A DNA stretch of 64,000 nt from Leclercia adecarboxylata (GCF_006171285.1 NZ_CP040889.1:4526001-4590000), one strand, 5' to 3'. Shown: positions 52,577 to 62,620, counted from the stretch's first letter. The notes: generated by a model not told the origin, from the sequence alone. Numbers and translations are program-made.

Positions 52577-53698
52577 TTAAAGTTGATTCAGTGCTTTTTC
52601 CGCAAGCCGGGCGAAGTATCGCGCGGCGGGTTCGATTAAGGCTTCGTCCGGGTTAAAGGCCGGATGATGCAAACCATACTGGCTGGCGCTGCCGATGCTG
52701 ACGAAGGCGCCGGGGATCTGCTGCAGGTAGACGGCGAAATCCTCCCCACCCATGTGCAGCTCGGCCTGCTGCGTTTCGTAGCCGGTCTCCCGCGCCACCG
52801 AGGTGGCAAACTCGGCCCAGGTCGCATCGTTGACCAGCGCGGTGGGCCCGGCGTACCAGGTGATATCGATCTGCGCGTTAAAGGCGCTGGCGAACCCGGC
52901 GGCGATCTCCGCCACCCGGGCCTTCACGTTCTGCTGCACTTCGGTGCGATGGGTTCTGAGGGTGCCTTCCAGCTCGACGCTTTCCGGCAGGACGTTCCAG
53001 GTGTTGCCCCCGGTAATGCGCGTCACGCTCAGCACCACCGAATCAAGCGTGTTAACGTTGCGGCTGGCGACGCTTTGCAGCGCGGTCACCAGCTGGCTGG
53101 CGATCACGATGGCGTCGTTACCTTCATGCGGGCGTGCGGCATGCGCCCCTTTGCCGGTAATGCGAAATACAAAGCGGTCGACGTTGGCGTAGAACGGCCC
53201 GCCACGGGTGGCAAAGTGCCCCACCGGCAAGCCCGGTTCGTTATGCATGCCGAAAATGGCGCTGACGTCGCGCAGGGCTCCGGCGCGGACCAGGCTTTTC
53301 GCGCCGCCGAAGTTCTCCTCCGCGGGCTGGAACAGGATCCGCACCCTGCCGTTAAGCTCGCTTTCCCGCGCTTTTAGCTTCAGAGCCGCGCCGAGGATCA
53401 CGCTGGTGTGAACGTCGTGGCCGCAGGCGTGCATGACGCCGGCGCGCTGAGAGGTGAAGGCCACGCCGCTGCGCTCCTCAATCGGCAGGGCATCAATATC
53501 CGCCCGCAGGGCGATCTGTTTTTCGCCCTTGCCCACTTCTGCCACCACGCCGGTCGCCAGGTCGTAAGGCAGAACCTTAATTCCGGCATCTCCCAGCCAC
53601 TGACGCAGGCGGGCGGTGGTTTCCACTTCTTCGCCGGAGAGCTCCGGGTTCTGGTGCAGCTCGCGGCGCCAGGCGATCAGCTGTTGTTCGAGGTTCAT
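52577..53698 (-). CDS. M20D-family amidohydrolase (YtnL/SndA-like deacetylase)
   Basis: A 373-residue metallopeptidase-fold amidohydrolase. Metal ligands and catalytic residues are visible: MHACGHDVHTS near residue 90, FQPAEENFGGAKSLV, FGMHNEPG, GKGAHAARPHEGNDA in the lid domain and the C-terminal GGEDFAVYLQ. Relatives remove N-acetyl groups from amino acids; in the ytmI pathway SndA releases cysteine from N-acetylcysteine. It overlaps the upstream LLM gene by four bases. Confidence 0.88.
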   Translation of the reverse strand: MNLEQQLIAWRRELHQNPELSGEEVETTARLRQWLGDAGIKVLPYDLATGVVAEVGKGEKQIALRADIDALPIEERSGVAFTSQRAGVMHACGHDVHTSVILGAALKLKARESELNGRVRILFQPAEENFGGAKSLVRAGALRDVSAIFGMHNEPGLPVGHFATRGGPFYANVDRFVFRITGKGAHAARPHEGNDAIVIASQLVTALQSVASRNVNTLDSVVLSVTRITGGNTWNVLPESVELEGTLRTHRTEVQQNVKARVAEIAAGFASAFNAQIDITWYAGPTALVNDATWAEFATSVARETGYETQQAELHMGGEDFAVYLQQIPGAFVSIGSASQYGLHHPAFNPDEALIEPAARYFARLAEKALNQL

Positions 53699-54690
53699 AC
53701 CGCCACCTCCCGCAGTTGTCGGGCCTGGGCCAGCAGTCGCAGGGACTGCACGCGGGCCGCGCCGTCGGCGACCGGGGTATCGATGATGAACTCATCAATG
53801 CCCCACTGCTGATGCTGCGCCTCCAGCTGTTCGAGTACGGATTCGGCGGTGCCTGCCAGTAAAGACTGGGCGCGACGGGCGATACGCAGCGGCTCGCTGC
53901 CCGCCTGACGGGCAAAGGCGTAAGCCTGCTCTTCGCTGGCGACGGTTACGCGCTGGCCGTTAGCAAGCTCAACGCCCCACACTTCTACTGCGCTTGCCAG
54001 CGCTTCGGCCTGCTCCTGGGTTGGGGCCACGATGGCCTGCACCGCGACAATCACCTCCCGGGCGCTGTGGGCGCGCCAGGTGGCAATCACCTCGCGAAGC
54101 AAATCGGGATCGTCATTCAGATGGGCGGCAAAAACGAAGTCCCAGTCGAGGCTGGCGGCGAGGCGCGCGCTCTCCGTGCTGGCTCCCAGCAGGAAGCCCG
54201 CCGCAGGCACCTGCGGCTGCGGGGTGGCGCGAACCGCCTCCTCCTGTGACGTCGGGTTGATCCAGCCGTTCAGCTGTGCCAGCTGGGACGCGAAATCGCC
54301 CTTCTCCTGCTGGCTGAGGCCGAGCTGTAACGCCCGGGTCGAGAGCGGCAGACCGCCGGGCGCTTTGCCGACGCCCAGATCCACGCGACCGGGTGCGATG
54401 GCCGCCAGCAGGTTGAAGTTTTCCGCCACTTTGTACGGGCTGTAGTGTTGCAGCATTACCCCACCGGAGCCGACGCGAATACGACGCGTCTGCCCCAGGA
54501 TCCAGGCAATCAGCAGCTCCGGCGACGGACTCGCCAGCTGAGGTGTGTTGTGGTGTTCGGCAATCCAGAAGCGGTGATAACCCAGGATTTCGGCCTGCTG
54601 CGCCAGGCTTAAGGTGCGCGCCAGCGCATCGGCGGCCGTTTCGTGTTCTGCGACAGGACTTTTATCCAGAATGCTGATTCGCCAGGACAT
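53695..54690 (-). CDS. LLM-class flavin oxidoreductase (MsnO8 / YtmO-like)
   Basis: A 331-residue luciferase-like monooxygenase: RISILDKSPV at the N-terminus, GYHRFWIAEHHNTP, IRVGSGGVMLQHYSPYKVAE and GRVDLGVGKAPGG. YtmO (CmoO) is the matching gene of the B. subtilis ytmI operon. The start at 54690 is chosen because the family starts SWRISILDKSP; an upstream ATG at 54723 adds eleven unsupported residues. First gene of the operon; 110 bp separates it from the next gene upstream. Confidence 0.85.
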   Translation of the reverse strand: MSWRISILDKSPVAEHETAADALARTLSLAQQAEILGYHRFWIAEHHNTPQLASPSPELLIAWILGQTRRIRVGSGGVMLQHYSPYKVAENFNLLAAIAPGRVDLGVGKAPGGLPLSTRALQLGLSQQEKGDFASQLAQLNGWINPTSQEEAVRATPQPQVPAAGFLLGASTESARLAASLDWDFVFAAHLNDDPDLLREVIATWRAHSAREVIVAVQAIVAPTQEQAEALASAVEVWGVELANGQRVTVASEEQAYAFARQAGSEPLRIARRAQSLLAGTAESVLEQLEAQHQQWGIDEFIIDTPVADGAARVQSLRLLAQARQLREVAV

Positions 54691-54800
54691 GTTGCAATCT
54701 CGTTTGACTAAACATGTCGCCATTATTAAAGGGCGATTTCACCTCTGAGAAACAATTAATTTACATTTGGTTTGCCGGATTTCAGATATACAGCACTGGA

Positions 54801-55340
54801 TTACAGCGAAGAACGTAGCCCGGCGATCAGGGCGTCGGCCTGCTGGCGGGAGGTGATGCGCACGAAGCGGATGTGGGCATAGTTCGGGTTATGCATGTCA
54901 GATTCATAGCGCGCCCGGTTGCTGCGCCAGGTTTTGATGGTCCACAGCAGGATGGAATCACGGCTAAAGAAGGAGCGGCGAAAGCTCTCCCGGTTGCCGG
55001 TACCGGGCCACAGCTCCTGCTGCGTCCAGGCGCGTTTCGCGGCGCGGGCCACCGCCTGGCGCAGGGTGCGGGCGAAGCCGTAATCCACCCACACCACCAG
55101 ATCGACCTCACGCCACTTCACGGGCCGGGTGCGGTTGTAGTTGCCGTCCAGCACCCAGCCGGGGCTGGCGCTGAGGGCAGTCTCCAGCTTCGCCAAGAGG
55201 ACGTCATCCGGGGTGCCCTGCCAGTCAGGGCGCCAGTACAGGGTGTCCATTTCGATACAGGGAAGCGCCAGTTCGGCGGCAATTCTGCGGGCCAGGGTGC
55301 TTTTTCCGCTGCCGCTGGTGCCAATAATATTAATTTTCAT
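54801..55340 (-). CDS. P-loop adenylate kinase-like protein
   Basis: A 179-residue nucleotide-binding protein with Walker A GTSGSGKST at residues 7-15 and the pattern of proteins once called DNA topology modulation FlaR (MDTLYWRPDWQGTPDD; VDYGFARTLRQAVARAAKRA; SFFSRDSILLWTIKTW). These are probably small-molecule kinases of unknown substrate. Single gene; the 110 bp downstream of it contain the promoter of the cysteine-salvage operon, which reads in the same direction. Confidence 0.75.
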   Translation of the reverse strand: MKINIIGTSGSGKSTLARRIAAELALPCIEMDTLYWRPDWQGTPDDVLLAKLETALSASPGWVLDGNYNRTRPVKWREVDLVVWVDYGFARTLRQAVARAAKRAWTQQELWPGTGNRESFRRSFFSRDSILLWTIKTWRSNRARYESDMHNPNYAHIRFVRITSRQQADALIAGLRSSL

Positions 55341-55684
55341 CGTTTCATCGCGGATCGGATAACGGGGTCAATATCATAATGTTTAATCAGTGTTAATGAA
55401 ACGCTATTTCTGGTAGTCCGGTTTTTGTCATGGATCCATTAATTCCTTTATATTTGGCTTAAGTCGGGTTATTCCCCGCTGGCCTTTATATCTGCGCTTT
55501 GTTGATTGCATTTTTATTACATCAGATGCCGTTAACAGATAAAAAATAGTTAATTGTGACGCTATCCAACTGATTAGATTTTGTGGAGAATACGCCGTCC
55601 GTTCTTTTTAAAAATAACAATTTTCTCTTGCCTGAACTCTTTTTGGGCGGCTTTACTTTACTCAGACATCACCCGGAGTTATTC
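55341..55684. other. AT-rich intergenic region before the Aer-like receptor gene
   Basis: 344 bp between divergent genes, without a supported gene. A candidate flagellar sigma-28 -10 element GCCGTTAA (one mismatch to GCCGATAA) occurs at 55528-55535, but I see no good TAAAGTTT-like -35 at the right distance. An in-frame ATG at 55583 would extend the receptor by 34 residues and is rejected; a good ribosome site GGAG precedes 55685. Confidence 0.4.
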
Positions 55685-57220
55685 ATGAGGCGTAACATTC
55701 ACGTTACACAAAACGAGTATTTGCTTAACGAAGGCTCGACCTTAATGTCGACCACCGATACACAAAGTCATATTACGTACGCGAATTCAGCCTTTATTGA
55801 TGCCAGTGGTTATAAAGAAGAACATCTTATTGGTGAGCCCCATAATGTGATCCGCCACCCGGATATGCCCCCGGAGGCGTTCGGCGATATGTGGTTTACC
55901 CTGCAGCAGGGCGAGAGCTGGACCGGCATGGTGAAGAACCGTCGTCACAACGGGGATCATTACTGGGTGCGGGCCAACGTGACGCCGGTTTATCAAAATG
56001 ACGCCCTGACCGGTTATATCTCGGTGCGAAATATACCCTCGCGCCACGAGATTGACGCCAGTGAAGCGCTTTACGAGCGGGTGCGAAATAATGAGTTAAA
56101 AGGCCACCGTTTTTATAAAGGGGTGCTGGTACGTCGGGGTATTCTCTCTTTTCTTTCACTATTTAAACGGCTCAGCATCACGAAACGCGTTAATTACGCC
56201 CTTGGGATTACTGCCCTGCTCACTTTCGCCGTTCCTTTATTTCTTCCTGCCGGGATAATACAGACAGCGGCGCTGGCGCTGCTGTTTATTATGCTTGGGT
56301 TGTTTCTTAACAACCAGATTTGTCAGCCGTTAAAAACCATCGTAAAACAGATGCAGCGTGTGGTTTCGGGTCGCAAAACGGATCACAGCCATTTCGATCG
56401 CGTCGATGAATTAGGCTTAATGATGCGGCTGGTTAATCAATCCGGCTTAAACCTCAACTCGCTGGTGGATGATGTCGGGGCGCAGATCGGCGGCATCCGC
56501 GATATCAGCCAGCAGGTGGCGCAAGAAGGCGATGCGCTGCAGGCCCGCTCGGAGGAGACGGCGGACGATCTGCAGCAGACCGCCGCCGCGGTAGAAGAGA
56601 TTGCCAGCGCGGTTAAGCAGACTGCCGAAACCGCAGAAGAGGCGATCCAGATGGCCGACCAGACCAGCGCCAGCGCCTACCGCGGCGAGGCGGTGATGAA
56701 GCAGACCATCGGCGTGATGCAGTCTGTCTCGCGCGATAACGGCCAGATTGTGGATATCATCGCGGTAATCGACCGTATCGCTTTCCAGACCAACATCCTG
56801 GCGCTCAATGCCGCGGTGGAAGCCGCCCGCGCCGGTGAAGCCGGACGCGGATTTGCGGTGGTGGCCGCAGAAGTGCGTAACCTGGCCCAGCACTCAGCCT
56901 CTGCGGCGAAAGAGATCGCGGCGCTGATCGAGAAAAACGTCGCCAGCGTCAATGCCGGGGTGGATATGGTGGAGCAGACCGAAACCCAGCTGACCACTAT
57001 GATTGGCAACGTGCTGAACATGTCGGCTCTGATAAAAGAGATTGGACACGCCACCCAGGAGCAGACCCAGGCCCTGAGCCTGATTAATGAATCCATTTCC
57101 CGTATTGGGGTGATGACCCACAACAACAGCGGGATGGTGGAGCACGTGACCCAGGCGGCTAACCACCTGACCCAGCGCACCACCCGCCTGCAGCAGGCGA
57201 TTGCGGTGTTCGGGGGCTAA
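55685..57220 (+). CDS. Aer-like PAS-domain energy-taxis receptor
   Basis: A 511-residue methyl-accepting chemotaxis-type protein. An N-terminal PAS domain ([60 protein letters not shown]) matches the FAD-binding PAS of E. coli Aer. Two close membrane segments follow at about residues 173-215, then HAMP and a signalling domain with the hairpin tip [20 protein letters not shown]. There is no periplasmic sensor domain and no C-terminal NWETF pentapeptide. It probably senses redox state. The domain order equals Aer, but the sequence is divergent enough that it may be a paralogue. Confidence 0.88.
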   Translation: MRRNIHVTQNEYLLNEGSTLMSTTDTQSHITYANSAFIDASGYKEEHLIGEPHNVIRHPDMPPEAFGDMWFTLQQGESWTGMVKNRRHNGDHYWVRANVTPVYQNDALTGYISVRNIPSRHEIDASEALYERVRNNELKGHRFYKGVLVRRGILSFLSLFKRLSITKRVNYALGITALLTFAVPLFLPAGIIQTAALALLFIMLGLFLNNQICQPLKTIVKQMQRVVSGRKTDHSHFDRVDELGLMMRLVNQSGLNLNSLVDDVGAQIGGIRDISQQVAQEGDALQARSEETADDLQQTAAAVEEIASAVKQTAETAEEAIQMADQTSASAYRGEAVMKQTIGVMQSVSRDNGQIVDIIAVIDRIAFQTNILALNAAVEAARAGEAGRGFAVVAAEVRNLAQHSASAAKEIAALIEKNVASVNAGVDMVEQTETQLTTMIGNVLNMSALIKEIGHATQEQTQALSLINESISRIGVMTHNNSGMVEHVTQAANHLTQRTTRLQQAIAVFGG

Positions 57221-57228
57221 GATCGTGG

Positions 57229-57250
57229 GGGCGAAAATGTATTTTCGCCC
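57229..57250 (+). terminator. perfect hairpin after the Aer-like gene
   Basis: GGGCGAAAAT-GT-ATTTTCGCCC is a ten-base perfect inverted repeat 8 bp after the stop codon. The following TAATATTAAG has only a weak T content, so it is a probable but not classical terminator. Confidence 0.6.
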
Positions 57251-57356
57251 TAATATTAAGAGAAGTGGTATCTGGACCAGGGTAAATTGACGAACCACCT
57301 TGCTAAAGGTTAAGTTCATCCCTGGAATTTCCAGAATAGTTCAGAAGGTAACTGGC

Positions 57357-57503
57357 ATGAGAAAAAAAACCGTCACAAAAGCCCAAATTTATCGTTCCGT
57401 TGCCAGTTCAACAGCGATCGAAACAGGCGTGTCTGTGCAAAAAATTGAACAGCAACTCAAACAGAATCTGGCTCAGGCTAAAGCCGTTGGTCTCGCCCGT
57501 TAA
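57357..57503 (+). CDS. small antitoxin-like protein convergent with Fic
   Basis: A 48-residue basic protein (RKKTVTKAQIYRSVASSTAI, then ETGVSVQKIEQQLKQ). The segment SSTAIETG resembles the (S/T)xxxE(G/N) helix by which VbhA/YhfG-type antitoxins block the Fic ATP site, except that Thr follows the Glu. The start at 57357 is preceded by AAGGTAA. Its stop overlaps the stop end of the fic gene by four bases on the opposite strand. Function is inferred from this motif and location; an unrelated small protein is possible. Confidence 0.55.
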   Translation: MRKKTVTKAQIYRSVASSTAIETGVSVQKIEQQLKQNLAQAKAVGLAR

Positions 57504-58114
57504 TCGGGCAAAATATCGTTAACCAGTTGCATCATTGGGCTGTAGTTCCCCGCTACACCGGCCTGGATAGCTCTGAAATAGAAATCTTTATGCTCGTCCC
57601 ACAGGCTGTAATCCAGTACGCCTTTTCCCGCCAGAACCGAATGTACATCGCAAAGTAGGCGCGACAGACGCCCATTACCCTCTCTGAATGGATGGATTAA
57701 AATAAACTCAACATGACATTCAGCCAGATACTTCACCAGCTCAATACGAGTCAGGGATTTTAGTCCATCGGAACGGGTAAGAAACTGCTTCTCAAAGCCA
57801 GCAATCAGTAAAGGGATCCTGTCGGCTGCGGCAAATTGAAAACCGTCTTTCCTAAGGTTGGCATTGCGCAATCTCCCGGCCCAATCGTAAACATTCCCCA
57901 GCCACTGGCGATGCCACTCCCGGATATGTTCAAAAGTCAGCGGTGCAGTTGGTCGGTCTTCGATAAACAACTGTTCATACAGCAACAGCAATAAGCCGGA
58001 CTCCAGTGCATCCATTTCACTGGCATCAATGATCCCTAACCTGTTCACCAGAACCGAGTCATCTGAGCCAGGCTGGTAACGCTCTTCAGCGGAATTAAGT
58101 TCATATTTTGGCAA
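57500..58114 (-). CDS. Fic-domain protein (AMP transferase)
   Basis: A 204-residue Fic protein with a complete active site HPFREGNGRLSR starting at His141, which transfers AMP (or a related nucleotide group) to hydroxyl side chains of target proteins. The flap region lies before it, near RKDGFQFAAADRIP. No inhibitory (S/T)xxxE(G/N) motif was found at its own N- or C-terminus, so it appears to be class I, needing a separate antitoxin; the only small neighbour is the convergent gene at 57357. Activity could be toxic if unopposed. Confidence 0.87.
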   Translation of the reverse strand: MPKYELNSAEERYQPGSDDSVLVNRLGIIDASEMDALESGLLLLLYEQLFIEDRPTAPLTFEHIREWHRQWLGNVYDWAGRLRNANLRKDGFQFAAADRIPLLIAGFEKQFLTRSDGLKSLTRIELVKYLAECHVEFILIHPFREGNGRLSRLLCDVHSVLAGKGVLDYSLWDEHKDFYFRAIQAGVAGNYSPMMQLVNDILPD

Positions 58115-58347
58115 GCAATAACCTCCCCTCCAATAAATTCACAACGTTGCATCCTGCATGATCTGGATGGTAATCGAACGATCGTAGCGTTTTAGATTCA
58201 CCTTATCTACCGCGATTCAGTGAATGGTCGCTGCGTGGCCTGATATCTTACGCCCTGTTCCTGACGACTCACCACCGCCGCAAAAATGGCTAACCCGGCG
58301 AAAAGGTCATATCTTTTTATAGCGACGATCGCCGCCGGGGGCCCTGA
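58115..58347. other. intergenic region between fic and the MASE1 gene
   Basis: 233 bp between divergent genes, with the promoters of both expected inside. AACGATCGT-type short palindromes occur near 58178 and 58326, but no strong -35/-10 pair or extended repeat is evident. Confidence 0.4.
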
Positions 58348-59592
58348 ATGAATGCAGAGAAACTGACGTTAGCGTGCTCACTGCTCGCCTGGGGGGTGCT
58401 CTATTATCTGCTGGGCTGGCTCTCGCTCTTCCTCGACGGCCCCGACATCCGGACCGCCTTTATCTGGTTGCCATCTGGCGTCGCCGTCGCCGCTTTTCTG
58501 CTTACCGCTAAAAAACTGTGGCTCGCGCTGGGGCTGGTGCTGTTTATCGCCCGTCTTGCACTGGGCATAACCTTCCACCATACGTTTCACGTGTCACTGG
58601 TGCTGGGGACGTTTTCACTCCTCAGCCATCTGGGTATCGCCTGGTCGGTGCGCCACTTCTCCCGGGGTTACGATCGGCTGCACAAAATCGTCAACTGGAT
58701 CATTGCCACGGTTGTCTTCAGCACCCTGAGCGCGCTGGCGGGCGTGGTCTGGCTCTCTTACCTTGCGGGCACCCTGCAGATGGCGTGGTTCTGGCTCGCC
58801 TGGAGCGCCAACGTTACCGGCACGCTGTTCGTTACGCCGCCACTGATGGGTCTGCTGGCACCGGATAAAGACCCGCGGCGCGAGTCGCTGGGGGGCGTTT
58901 GTCTGGTGTTCGCGATCCTGCTGGCCACGCTGTTTATCTTCAGCGAGGTGCCCGACCGCAGCGATAATATCGCCCTGATCTACTCTCTGGCCTGCCTGCC
59001 GTTGATTCTGCTCACCGCCACCACCGTGGTGTGCGGTAATCGCCTGGCGTCGCTGGCGTTTATCCTGTTCAGCGCGGTGGTGATCTACGCCTCCTGGCGG
59101 GAAACCGGTCCCTTCTGGCTCGCCCGCCTGACGGCTGAAGAGTCGATTTTGCTGGCGCAGTGCTACCTCTCCGCCGCCGCCCTGCTGCTGGTCTTTATCC
59201 GCGCCCAGAAAACGCACCGGCAAAGGGATATTCAGGCCCGGAGTATTGCCTACTCCCTCGATCCTGAGACCGGCAGGCTGGTGTGGGATCCCCATGCTGA
59301 CCCGACACTTGCCGCGGCATTAGCCCCGGTTAACAGCCGGGAGGCGCTGCTCTCCCGCATTCCCGACCCGGAACAGCAGGCGCAAATGGCCGCCCGCTGG
59401 CAGGCAACGGCAAAAGGCCAGCCGGTCGCCGAACGATTTCGCTTTACGCTGACCCTTGCAGGCCACCCGCCCGTGGCGATAACAGAGCGAAATATGCTGC
59501 TGATGGCGGACAGGGATCGCCCGGTGATTGTGGCATTCTGGTCTGAGGATAAAGGAAGCCTGTTTCAGCCCACGCCGCAGGAGGAGAGTTAA
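58348..59592 (+). CDS. MASE1-domain membrane protein without a recognised output domain
   Basis: A 414-residue protein. The first 290 residues form eight or more membrane segments with MASE1 features (IRTAFIWLPSGVAVAAFLLT; WSANVTGTLFVTPPLMGLLA). In most MASE1 proteins a GGDEF, EAL or histidine kinase domain follows. Here only about 120 residues remain (SIAYSLDPETGRLVWDPHAD ... AGHPPVAITERNMLLMADRD), which look like a divergent PAS-type fold. The start codon ribosome site is weak. It is 2 bp upstream of the next gene, so the two are translationally linked. Confidence 0.75.
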   Translation: MNAEKLTLACSLLAWGVLYYLLGWLSLFLDGPDIRTAFIWLPSGVAVAAFLLTAKKLWLALGLVLFIARLALGITFHHTFHVSLVLGTFSLLSHLGIAWSVRHFSRGYDRLHKIVNWIIATVVFSTLSALAGVVWLSYLAGTLQMAWFWLAWSANVTGTLFVTPPLMGLLAPDKDPRRESLGGVCLVFAILLATLFIFSEVPDRSDNIALIYSLACLPLILLTATTVVCGNRLASLAFILFSAVVIYASWRETGPFWLARLTAEESILLAQCYLSAAALLLVFIRAQKTHRQRDIQARSIAYSLDPETGRLVWDPHADPTLAAALAPVNSREALLSRIPDPEQQAQMAARWQATAKGQPVAERFRFTLTLAGHPPVAITERNMLLMADRDRPVIVAFWSEDKGSLFQPTPQEES

Positions 59593-59594
59593 CG

Positions 59595-60902
59595 ATGCTG
59601 CAAATCGCCTTTTTACTCGCCGGGGCAGGTTTTGTCCGCAAAGCGGCCCCCTTCTTTATGCTGGCGGGCATTTTGTGGGGCGGACTGGGGCTGGCGATTT
59701 TTATCGACGGCTTACAGGGCGGGCTGCATTTTCCGCTGCATGTCTTTGGCCTGTTTCTGCTCCTCGACAGCCTGGTTTCTCTGACGCTGGGCTCGGCGGC
59801 GAAGGGAACCCAGCGCGGGATCTTCTACTTCAAGGGCGGTCTGTTTCTGCTGATCGCCATGTTGATTTTATCCGGGCGGCATGACGGCACCCTGGCGCTG
59901 GCCATCGTCTTTGGCATTGCGTACTTCATTACCGGCCTGTTCACCATCGCCTCTGCCGTGGTGGTGCGGTTCAGCCACTGGCGACGCGCCCTGATGGCAG
60001 GCGTAGCGCAGATCCTGTTTGCGATTTTCTTATTCCTGCCGTTTCCTACGGAGCACGACGGCACCGTCTCGCAGTTTATCGGCATGGTGATGCTCACCGG
60101 CGGGGTGCAGTCGGTCATCCTCTCCCTGCGCATGCGCCAGATCCGCCACGGCCGCTCGGTGTTTGATATTCTCGCCCCGCAGGCGCTGATCCCCGGCCCG
60201 CGCGAGGCGCTGCCGCCTGTCGTTACGAATACGTCGGGCAATCAGCTGATCGTCCACGTCTGGACCCCGGAAGGATCGGCAAAACAGCAGACCCTGCCGC
60301 GTCCGGTGATTAACCGCTATATCGCCGCGGTGGATGCCAACGGCGTGATCTCAACCGGCCATGCGGCGCTTGAGTGCCCGCCGGAACTCTATATCAGCCT
60401 CTATCCGGCGGCGGAGATCGACCGTTCCCCTTCCGAGTTTTTTAACCTGCTGAAGGCCGTGGAGGCGAACACCGTGGCGGGAAAATACCAGCCCAGCTAC
60501 CGCTACGAGGCGGGGATCTGGTGCGAGTCGGACCGCAAAATCCACTTCTCGACCTTTAATGCCGCCTCGTTAACCGGATTCTGGACCCAGTACCGGCAAA
60601 CCGAAACGTACAACCTGACCTGGCGCAACTGCTCCAGCAGCGTGGCCTATGCCCTGGAGGCGGCGCTGGACGGCGCGCTAAAAGAGCGCTGCGCCCGGGG
60701 CGGCTTTGTGCGCCTGCTGTTTATACCGGAACTGTGGATCGCCGCGCAGTTGCGCAAACGCGCCACCAATATGGCCTGGACGCCCGGGCTGGTGCTGGAC
60801 TACACCCGGGCGCTGCACGCCATCGTTCATCCCGGCGACGTCTCACTTGTTGCACTGATCAAAAAGCGGCTGTTTACGCCTGCGGATACTGCTCGTCGCT
60901 AA
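59595..60902 (+). CDS. DUF308/HdeD-like membrane protein fused to a cysteine-peptidase-like domain
   Basis: A 435-residue protein. Residues 1-185 have six membrane segments in the HdeD/DUF308 style ([29 protein letters not shown]-type repeats). The soluble remainder contains His256 in [20 protein letters not shown] and Cys346 in [18 protein letters not shown]. The His-before-Cys order, with NC at the helix start, resembles circularly permuted NlpC/P60 and DUF4105-type peptidases. I do not recognise the full architecture. It follows the MASE1 gene by 2 bp and overlaps the convergent cupin gene by 29 bp at its 3' end. Confidence 0.68.
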   Translation: MLQIAFLLAGAGFVRKAAPFFMLAGILWGGLGLAIFIDGLQGGLHFPLHVFGLFLLLDSLVSLTLGSAAKGTQRGIFYFKGGLFLLIAMLILSGRHDGTLALAIVFGIAYFITGLFTIASAVVVRFSHWRRALMAGVAQILFAIFLFLPFPTEHDGTVSQFIGMVMLTGGVQSVILSLRMRQIRHGRSVFDILAPQALIPGPREALPPVVTNTSGNQLIVHVWTPEGSAKQQTLPRPVINRYIAAVDANGVISTGHAALECPPELYISLYPAAEIDRSPSEFFNLLKAVEANTVAGKYQPSYRYEAGIWCESDRKIHFSTFNAASLTGFWTQYRQTETYNLTWRNCSSSVAYALEAALDGALKERCARGGFVRLLFIPELWIAAQLRKRATNMAWTPGLVLDYTRALHAIVHPGDVSLVALIKKRLFTPADTARR

Positions 60903-61272
60903 CCTTTTCCAGCCACTCCACCGGGCTGCCGTTCACCGCCTCGGCAATGGCGATGTGGGTCATCGCCGTCTGGGCGCAGGCGCCGTGCCAGTGCTTAACG
61001 CCCGGTGGGATCCACGCGATATCGCCCTGATTGAGTGCTTCTGCCTCTTTACCCCACTCCTGTAACCAGCCGCGCCCCTGGGTGACGATCAGGGTCTGGC
61101 CCAGCGGATGGGTGTGCCATGCGGTGCGCGCACCCGGCTCGAAGGTGACGGTCGCCCCACCCACTTTCGCCGGTTCGGTGGCCTGAAACGGCGCGTCGAT
61201 GCGCACGGTGCCGGTAAACCAGGCTTCCGGGCCACGGGCAGACGGTAATGAACCACTACGGATAATTTTCAT
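60874..61272 (-). CDS. small cupin-domain protein
   Basis: A 132-residue single cupin. Metal-binding motif 1 reads [20 protein letters not shown] and motif 2 [20 protein letters not shown]; both keep the histidines. Similar proteins are annotated as carboxymuconolactone decarboxylase-associated or hydroxynitrile lyase-like cupins, and the reaction is unknown. It is divergent from the LysR gene at 61384 (111 bp gap), which may regulate it. RBS GAGGAG precedes the start. Confidence 0.82.
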   Translation of the reverse strand: MKIIRSGSLPSARGPEAWFTGTVRIDAPFQATEPAKVGGATVTFEPGARTAWHTHPLGQTLIVTQGRGWLQEWGKEAEALNQGDIAWIPPGVKHWHGACAQTAMTHIAIAEAVNGSPVEWLEKVSDEQYPQA

Positions 61273-61338
61273 GCTGACTCCTCGTTTGCTGTTGCGTTAA
61301 CAGTAGCGCATGCGAACGGCGAGGATTAGACTGCATAA

Positions 61339-62274
<936 letters not shown>

Positions 62275-62620
62275 TCTATTTTCCGACGCGGGACATCAGA
62301 TGCTGCAATACGTTTTTCTCTGAACGCATTCACTGTAGGCAGATTTATTTATGTCTACTACAGCCACAAACTGCTTGTGGTTATGAACTGAACTCATCAA
62401 TTAGCGGCACGAACTATTTACTTCGATATGCATCACTTTCACTCCGTTATTTTTTGCGTCGAATATTAATTGCAGGTAGGATGCTTCGCCATGTTTTGCC
62501 TTATCCATACGCAGAATGACTGGAAAGGCAGAATATTTCCGCGCGGAAGCAATCGTTTGTATTGCCGCTGCGGGTTACGGACATCATGAAAGTGATTTTG
62601 ACAGGTAAACAGGTAACTCA
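62275..62620. other. AT-rich gap before ansP, with a possible gene remnant on the minus strand
   Basis: 346 bp without an intact gene. On the minus strand, from about 62570 to a stop at 62403-62401, an open frame with no proper start reads PAAAIQTIASARKYSAFPVI and, further on, GEASYLQLIFDAKNNGVKV. The spacing of PAA, the hydrophobic pattern and the later S-x-L-x-L resemble the body of an HPr phosphocarrier domain after its active-site histidine. A stop codon directly precedes the PAA. It is probably a decayed remnant; the rest should hold the ansP promoter. Confidence 0.35.
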
